Below, piece after piece: positions 59,690 through 64,000 of a DNA stretch of 64,000 nucleotides (the first letter of the stretch is position 1; every line of letters starts with the position of its first letter). This DNA comes from Marinobacterium sediminicola. GTDB lineage: Bacteria; Pseudomonadota; Gammaproteobacteria; Pseudomonadales; Balneatricaceae. The position numbers and the translations under genes were made by a program. The notes below the pieces were generated by a model that worked only from the letters and a program-made list of their open reading frames with translations, was not told where the DNA came from and ran no database searches. The stretch covers positions 496,001 through 560,000 of the forward strand of contig NZ_CP092123.1 in assembly GCF_022343685.1 (NCBI RefSeq), in the 5' to 3' direction.

Positions 59690-60127
59690 TCAGGCGGTTT
59701 TTTTGGTTTTTCTCAGCAGATAGGACTTTCCGGGATCGACAAGATAATGCCCCTTCATGGTCGTTCTGCCGATCAGCATGCGGAATCCCATAGTGTCGCG
59801 GTTTGTCAGCGTGACTTCTGCGATATGCGTGGTTGAACCTATGGTTATGCAGGTCTCTATGACATAACGCATTTCGCTGTGACCACCAGAGTCGCGTACT
59901 TCGCGTTCATCAAGCAAGGGTGCCTGGCACTCAATCACCGTTTCCGAGTCTCGCTGAAACGGGTGAATCTTGAAGTTCACCATCTTAACGCCATCGACCT
60001 CTGCAAGCCTGACATCGAAAGCATGCAGAGCGGATGTCCTTGCGCCGGTATCGACTTTTGCCTTGATCTTCGCAATCCCTAAATCAGGCAGGGATACCCA
60101 TTCTCGCCATCCAAGTGTTTTAGTCAT
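59690..60127 (-). CDS. rimB: RimB-like retropepsin-fold protease (ATP-dependent zinc protease family)
   Basis: 145 aa from the ATG at 60127, overlapping the end of rimK by 8 bp; two ATGs up to 60142 are also in frame. The aspartic-protease-like signature KVDTGARTSAL has its Asp near 26, and the second half contains GFRMLIGRTTMKGHYLVDPGKSYLL. RimB is known to work with RimK, trimming glutamate tails added to ribosomal protein S6. The pair is translationally coupled here. Confidence 0.85.
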   Translation of the reverse strand: MTKTLGWREWVSLPDLGIAKIKAKVDTGARTSALHAFDVRLAEVDGVKMVNFKIHPFQRDSETVIECQAPLLDEREVRDSGGHSEMRYVIETCITIGSTTHIAEVTLTNRDTMGFRMLIGRTTMKGHYLVDPGKSYLLRKTKKTA

Positions 60128-61343
60128 GTCCATTGTGTCCATCAGAGTCAGGATTGGTTACCGCTGTGTCAGGCAAGTCCATTACCTTGGGGCGGCGCCT
60201 GCGTTGAGCTCGAGCCGGAACCATGCCGCGCATGGATTCGAGTTTACCGAAGCACAGCAGCTTGTCCCCCGGTTCCAGAATCCGGTCCGCTCTTGGGTTG
60301 GGTATGACTTTACTGCCCCTGTTAAGGGTCAGGACATTCAGGTCCTTGGATGAGAGGTCTACATCCGAAATGGTTTTGCCGACGAATTCTGACCCATCTG
60401 GAACCAGAATTTCACTGACGCCGTACCCCTTGCTGACAGTGAGTCGCTGGCGAATATCTATTTCGGGAAACTCAACCTGTGCCGCTATGTAGTCAATGAT
60501 GGCACCGGCAACATCCAGCTGAGTACAGCTTTCGATGCCCTCCAGGCCGGGGGATGAATTGACTTCCATGATTTGGGGGCCGGTGGCGCTCTCCAGCATA
60601 TCGACCCCGGCAACACGCAAGCCCAGAATTTGTGCTGAGCGAATGGCGGCTTCTGCATACTCTTCCGGGAGGTCAATTGGTTCGGCGATACCACCACGGT
60701 GGACGTTGCTTCTGAACTCCTGTCCTTGAGCAACGCGTCGCATGGCGGCAACCACGCGATCGCCGACGACCAGCGCACGTATATCCCGGCCGCGGCTCTC
60801 GGCGACGAATTTCTGAATCAGTACGTTCTGTTTCTGGCTTTGCAGTAACTCGATGATCGACTCGGCAGCCTTGACGGTATCTGCCAGAAGAACACCTATG
60901 CCTTGAGTGCCTTCGATGAGTTTTATGATGACCGGAGCACCGCCTACACGTTCAATGGCCGGCAAAACATCCCGCTTGTCGCGAACGAAAGTGGTTTCCG
61001 GAATGCCGATATGGTGGCGGGCAAGAATCTGCAGGCTGCGCAGTTTGTCTCGGGAGTTGGCAATGCCATGAGCGGTATTGGCGCAGAAAACGTCCATTTC
61101 CTGGAATTGACGCACGACCGCCGTACCGTAGTAAGTGATCGAGGCGCCAATTCTGGGCAGGACGGCATCATAATCACTGAGCTGTCTGCCACGGAAATAC
61201 AGGTCAGGGTCGCCACGCTTTAAATCGATGGCAAACTTCAGTGTGTCCAGTACCTTGACATTGATGCCTCTGTCCAAGGCGGCTTCTTTCAACCGGCGGG
61301 TGCTATATGATTTTAAGGACCGAGAGAGTATTGCCAGTTTCAT
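60120..61343 (-). CDS. rimK: RimK-family glutamate ligase fused to an RCK_C (TrkA-C) domain
   Basis: 407 aa from the ATG at 61343, five bases after AAGGAAG. Residues 1-300 match RimK (LAILSRSLKSYSTRRLKEA; GGAPVIIKLIEGTQGIGVLLA; EVNSSPGLEGIE), an ATP-grasp ligase that adds glutamates to ribosomal protein S6. E. coli RimK ends near residue 300. Here residues about 310-380 add an RCK_C-like regulatory domain (GVSEILVPDGSEFVGKTI; NPRADRILEPGDKLLCFG), followed by a basic tail. RCK_C domains bind small ligands. RimK of Pseudomonas is stimulated by c-di-GMP, and c-di-GMP genes flank this pair. Confidence 0.88.
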   Translation of the reverse strand: MKLAILSRSLKSYSTRRLKEAALDRGINVKVLDTLKFAIDLKRGDPDLYFRGRQLSDYDAVLPRIGASITYYGTAVVRQFQEMDVFCANTAHGIANSRDKLRSLQILARHHIGIPETTFVRDKRDVLPAIERVGGAPVIIKLIEGTQGIGVLLADTVKAAESIIELLQSQKQNVLIQKFVAESRGRDIRALVVGDRVVAAMRRVAQGQEFRSNVHRGGIAEPIDLPEEYAEAAIRSAQILGLRVAGVDMLESATGPQIMEVNSSPGLEGIESCTQLDVAGAIIDYIAAQVEFPEIDIRQRLTVSKGYGVSEILVPDGSEFVGKTISDVDLSSKDLNVLTLNRGSKVIPNPRADRILEPGDKLLCFGKLESMRGMVPARAQRRRRPKVMDLPDTAVTNPDSDGHNGHD

Positions 61344-61538
61344 GATCACTTCCTTGATTGTCGATACAGGCTGTCAGGCAGTTAAGAGCAGCCTTGAGGT
61401 CATCATAGTTCATTCTGCAGAACCGATCACATTGACCGTTTCCGGGTGAGGCAAGCGAGTGTGCTCGAGTGTTTCAGTCTGATGGAGGTGGGCCTCATCC
61501 CGCAAGGCCTTCAGGACAAGGCTGAAAAACAGGTCAAA

Positions 61539-62769
61539 TCATGGATGTCCAGATTGGGAGTCTGCTAGAGCATCTCCAGCCAGATCGACCACCACTTTAT
61601 TGCGGCCCGTATTCTTGGCGTGATACAGGGCATCATCCGCTCTGCGCACCAGACGCTGATAGTCTGGGTGCCCGTCAAAACAGGCGATGCCAATACTGAT
61701 CGTGGCGTTCAGCTCTTTACCCTCGGAGAGCCGGAACGCTTCCTGCTCGACGCTTTTACGCAGTTTCTCGGCCATCGACCTGGCGCGGGTCGCATCCATG
61801 TCCACGGCAATCAGCAAAAACTCTTCTCCGCCCAGACGGAACAAATAATCACCGGAACGGCTGTTGTTCACCAGAATGAGTGACAATTGCTGCAGTACCG
61901 CGTCACCGGCCTGATGGCCATAGGTATCATTCACCCGCTTGAAGTAATCAATATCAATCGCGAAAACGGCAAAGCTCGTTTTTTGTGAGCGGGCCTGACT
62001 GATCTGCTTGCTCAACACCACAGGCATGAATTTGCGGTTCAATAACCGGGTCAGCACATCTCGCCCTGACTCCAGTTCGTTGTTCTGCTCAAACAGGTTG
62101 CTCAGGTGAAAGCGAATGCTCTTGACCTTGTCACGCAGATCCCTGAGCAGGTGAATGTTGGAGAGCTTACTGTTGACACTGTTGTCATCAGCGCCAAACA
62201 GGGGCAGCAGCACGTTGTCGATCTCTTCCATGGTGTCCATAACCACCGCTGCCTCGGCTGAGCCCTCGAAGGCATGAATCCCCTTGTGCCGAAACCAAAG
62301 TCCGAAGTCTGACGCCTGGATGCGGGGCATTTCGCTGGATTTGGTGCCAATTGCCTGACTGAACATCAGCTGGTTTTCCCAATCGAACAGGGCCGCTCTC
62401 TGGTGTTCTTTCTCGTTGGCAATATTCTGGGTAATGGCGAACAGTCGATAAGCTTCTTCTGCTCTGGAGTTACGGTCGTGTGACAGTTCATAGGCATGGC
62501 CCATGATTTCCATCGCCAGGTCAATCGTGTCGGCGACCAGTCGTATGGCCGAGTACCGTGCGTCTGCCGAAAGGTGATCGACTTCGTGTAACAGCTGCGC
62601 AAATCGATCCTTCAGACAACGAGCCCCCCGAAGTACCAGGTGTAAGGGAATGTCGATACGTGCATGCACTTCACCAATCTTGCGCTGCTCGGCAATCAGT
62701 CGCTGCACGTCTTCATCGGTGCCTGCGCAGAACAGACCGGATACCCAGCGCTGCATCGACTGCCCTAGG
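61539..62769 (-). pseudogene. Globin-coupled diguanylate cyclase (DosC type), 3' part, split by IS
   Basis: Removing the IS and one TSD copy restores an open frame with the 5' part at 63804-64000. This part encodes the end of the globin, including the proximal haem His (IGEVHARIDIP), the middle domain (QASDFGLWFRHKGIHAFEGS) and a GGDEF domain with LFRLGGEEFLLI and an RxxD site (RSGD). The sequence is close to E. coli DosC throughout. An ATG at 62756 could still give a 405-aa fragment without a full globin; whether it is made or active is unknown. The intact protein would be an O2-sensing c-di-GMP synthase. Confidence 0.88.
62764..62769. repeat. Target site duplication, left copy
   Basis: CCTAGG directly abuts the IS end and is matched exactly at 63804-63809. 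Confidence 0.9.
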
Positions 62770-63803
62770 TGTGAATACTAAACACCTTGTTCACGCAGCT
62801 TCGGTATTCGAGACACCGGCGGTAGATTTCCGATACTGCCATGAGGGCGCTGTTTATTGTAGTGGTTGATCCAGTCTGTCAGCGCCCAGGCCCTTGATAT
62901 GTCGTTTGCGTAGGGCACTGCATATGCCCACTCCCTGATCATTGTTTGTATAAATCGCTCCGCCTTGCCGTTCGTTCTGGGCGTGTATGGGCGCGTGTAT
63001 ACATGCTTGATCCCTTCCCGTTGTAAAACTGCATTGAACCGACGGGAACGATAGGCTGGACCGTTATCGGTCATCAGGCGTTTCACCTCTACACCTATTC
63101 CGCGGTAGGCCGCTAGAGCGTTTTCCAAAAAGCGCGTTGTGGTGCCTTGCTGCTCATCTGGTAGTACCCGGGCAAACGCCCAGCGGCTGTGATCATCAAT
63201 ACAGATATGAACGCACTCATAACCCGCACCTCGGGTATTCTGGCGACGGTTGTTTGTCACGCGGTGGCCGGGCCTGTCGAAGCGAGGCAGCTTCTTGATA
63301 TCCATATGCAGCATGTCACCCGGCGCGGGGTGTTCGTAGCGCTGCGCAGGTTGCACCGGCTCCAGGTGTGAGGCTCGATTGAGCTTAAGTCGGCGCAGTA
63401 CAGCTGTCACTGTGGAGTAAGCCAGACTCAGTGCCTGTGCGATCTGCTTGGCAGTCCACTTGAGTGTCAGGCGCATCTTCTGAATCAGCTCAACCCACTG
63501 TTTCGGCATCTGCCTCGGTGAGGCGTGGGGACGGCTGGATGCTGACTCAAGACCAGCCTCACCTGCCTCTCGATAACGAGCAATCCACTTGTACACAGTG
63601 TGCGTGCTGATACCAAAAGTGCTGGCAATGTCTCGCACCGGCTGCCGCTTACGGAGGGCTCGATCAACGATCAGGGCTCGAATATGAGGCGTAGTTCGGG
63701 CATTCTTGTGAGGGTTGTTCATGTCGGTTGTTCTGTGCTGTTTGTTTGGCGATAACCAGCATCTCGAACTTAACCGGCGTGAACAACCTCCTTAGCACCC
63801 ACA
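62770..63803 (-). mobile_element. IS481-family insertion sequence, complete
   Basis: 1034 bp bounded by imperfect terminal inverted repeats: TGTGAATACTAAACACC inward from the left, TGTGGGTGCTAAGGAGG inward from the right. Both start TGTG, as in IS481 elements. A 6-bp duplication CCTAGG flanks it. It holds one transposase gene and nothing else. Intact ends and duplication indicate a recent insertion. Confidence 0.9.
62778..63722 (-). CDS. IS481-family transposase
   Basis: 314 aa. An N-terminal helix-turn-helix (about 28-60, PVRDIASTFGISTHTVYKWI) is followed by a second HTH-like segment and a DDE integrase core (about 130-290): Asp in HMDIKKLPRFD, Asp in LMTDNGPAYRS and Glu in RTNGKAERFIQTM. 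All three catalytic acids are present, so the element may still be active. Confidence 0.93.
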   Translation of the reverse strand: MNNPHKNARTTPHIRALIVDRALRKRQPVRDIASTFGISTHTVYKWIARYREAGEAGLESASSRPHASPRQMPKQWVELIQKMRLTLKWTAKQIAQALSLAYSTVTAVLRRLKLNRASHLEPVQPAQRYEHPAPGDMLHMDIKKLPRFDRPGHRVTNNRRQNTRGAGYECVHICIDDHSRWAFARVLPDEQQGTTTRFLENALAAYRGIGVEVKRLMTDNGPAYRSRRFNAVLQREGIKHVYTRPYTPRTNGKAERFIQTMIREWAYAVPYANDISRAWALTDWINHYNKQRPHGSIGNLPPVSRIPKLREQGV

Positions 63804-63809
63804 CCTAGG
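63804..63809. repeat. Target site duplication, right copy
   Basis: CCTAGG, identical to the left copy at 62764-62769. Confidence 0.9.
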
Positions 63810-64000
63810 CGGCTTTGGACCTCGTCGTTGGATAAAAACTGTGACGCGCCGGGGTCGGATAGCATTTCCCGATAGAAGTGTTCGGATAGAGAAGCCGAGT
63901 GCTCCCGTGCAAAGTCGATGGCGAGCTGCCGTATATCAGGGGAGAAACGAAGGTTGATGGACGACCATTCTGAACACAGGTGCTCGGAAGAAATGCGAGG
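63804..64000 (-). pseudogene. Globin-coupled diguanylate cyclase, 5' part (runs off window)
   Basis: The frame reads EWSSINLRFSPDIRQLAIDF then FAREHSASLSEHFYREML and ends FLSNDEVQSRLG at the IS. This matches the first helices of the DosC globin, including the EFY/HFY region that supplies the distal Tyr in the E. coli protein. It joins in frame with the 3' part (SRLGQSMQRW) once the IS is removed. The start codon lies beyond the window. Confidence 0.85.

Overview
The window is chromosomal DNA from a Gram-negative gammaproteobacterium. A marine Oceanospirillales-like lineage is the best guess: gene order matches the Pseudomonas/Oceanospirillum type, and there is a Na+-pumping oxaloacetate decarboxylase and an O2/c-di-GMP signalling region. 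The species cannot be fixed from the sequence alone.

Layout. (1) 1-4805, minus strand: the end of a probable flagellar lipoprotein/LysM pair, a bidirectional terminator, then glnD and map. (2) 4908-32697, plus strand: one long housekeeping run rpsB-tsf-pyrH-frr-uppS-cdsA-rseP-bamA-skp-lpxD-fabZ-lpxA-lpxB-rnhB-dnaE-accA-tilS-pyrG-eno-ftsB-truD-surE-pcm-DUF368(popT-like)-nlpD-rpoS. It covers translation, phospholipid and undecaprenyl synthesis, outer-membrane assembly, lipid A, replication and the stationary-phase sigma factor. (3) 32724-44400: fdxA and mutS (minus), then pncC, recA (with LexA box), recX, alaS, lysC, csrA, tRNA-Ser(GCT), three identical tRNA-Arg(ACG) and thiI. (4) 44401-48167: the oadGAB sodium pump with palindromic operator candidates. 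(5) 48228-64000: accessory and signalling genes. These are a histone-deacetylase-like hydrolase, a possible small RNA, a TPR protein with a degenerate receiver domain, an iron-sulfur (6-4)-type photolyase, a small unknown protein, a haem-binding diguanylate cyclase, a TonB receptor-YfiR-YfiN/EAL operon, rimK fused to an RCK_C domain plus rimB, and a globin-coupled diguanylate cyclase (DosC type) broken by a complete IS481-family element.

Two points stand out. First, the housekeeping run keeps its usual order, but ispC (dxr) is missing between cdsA and rseP, and ispD and ispF are missing between ftsB and truD. Three enzymes of the MEP isoprenoid pathway are therefore absent from two separate canonical loci while uppS remains, which suggests pathway replacement (for example by mevalonate) or relocation. 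Second, about 11 kb at the right end holds three GGDEF proteins (one also EAL), a YfiR, a TonB receptor and a RimK/RimB pair, which looks like a c-di-GMP signalling island. Its globin O2-sensor has recently been inactivated by the IS, with a 6-bp target duplication and an otherwise intact reading frame.
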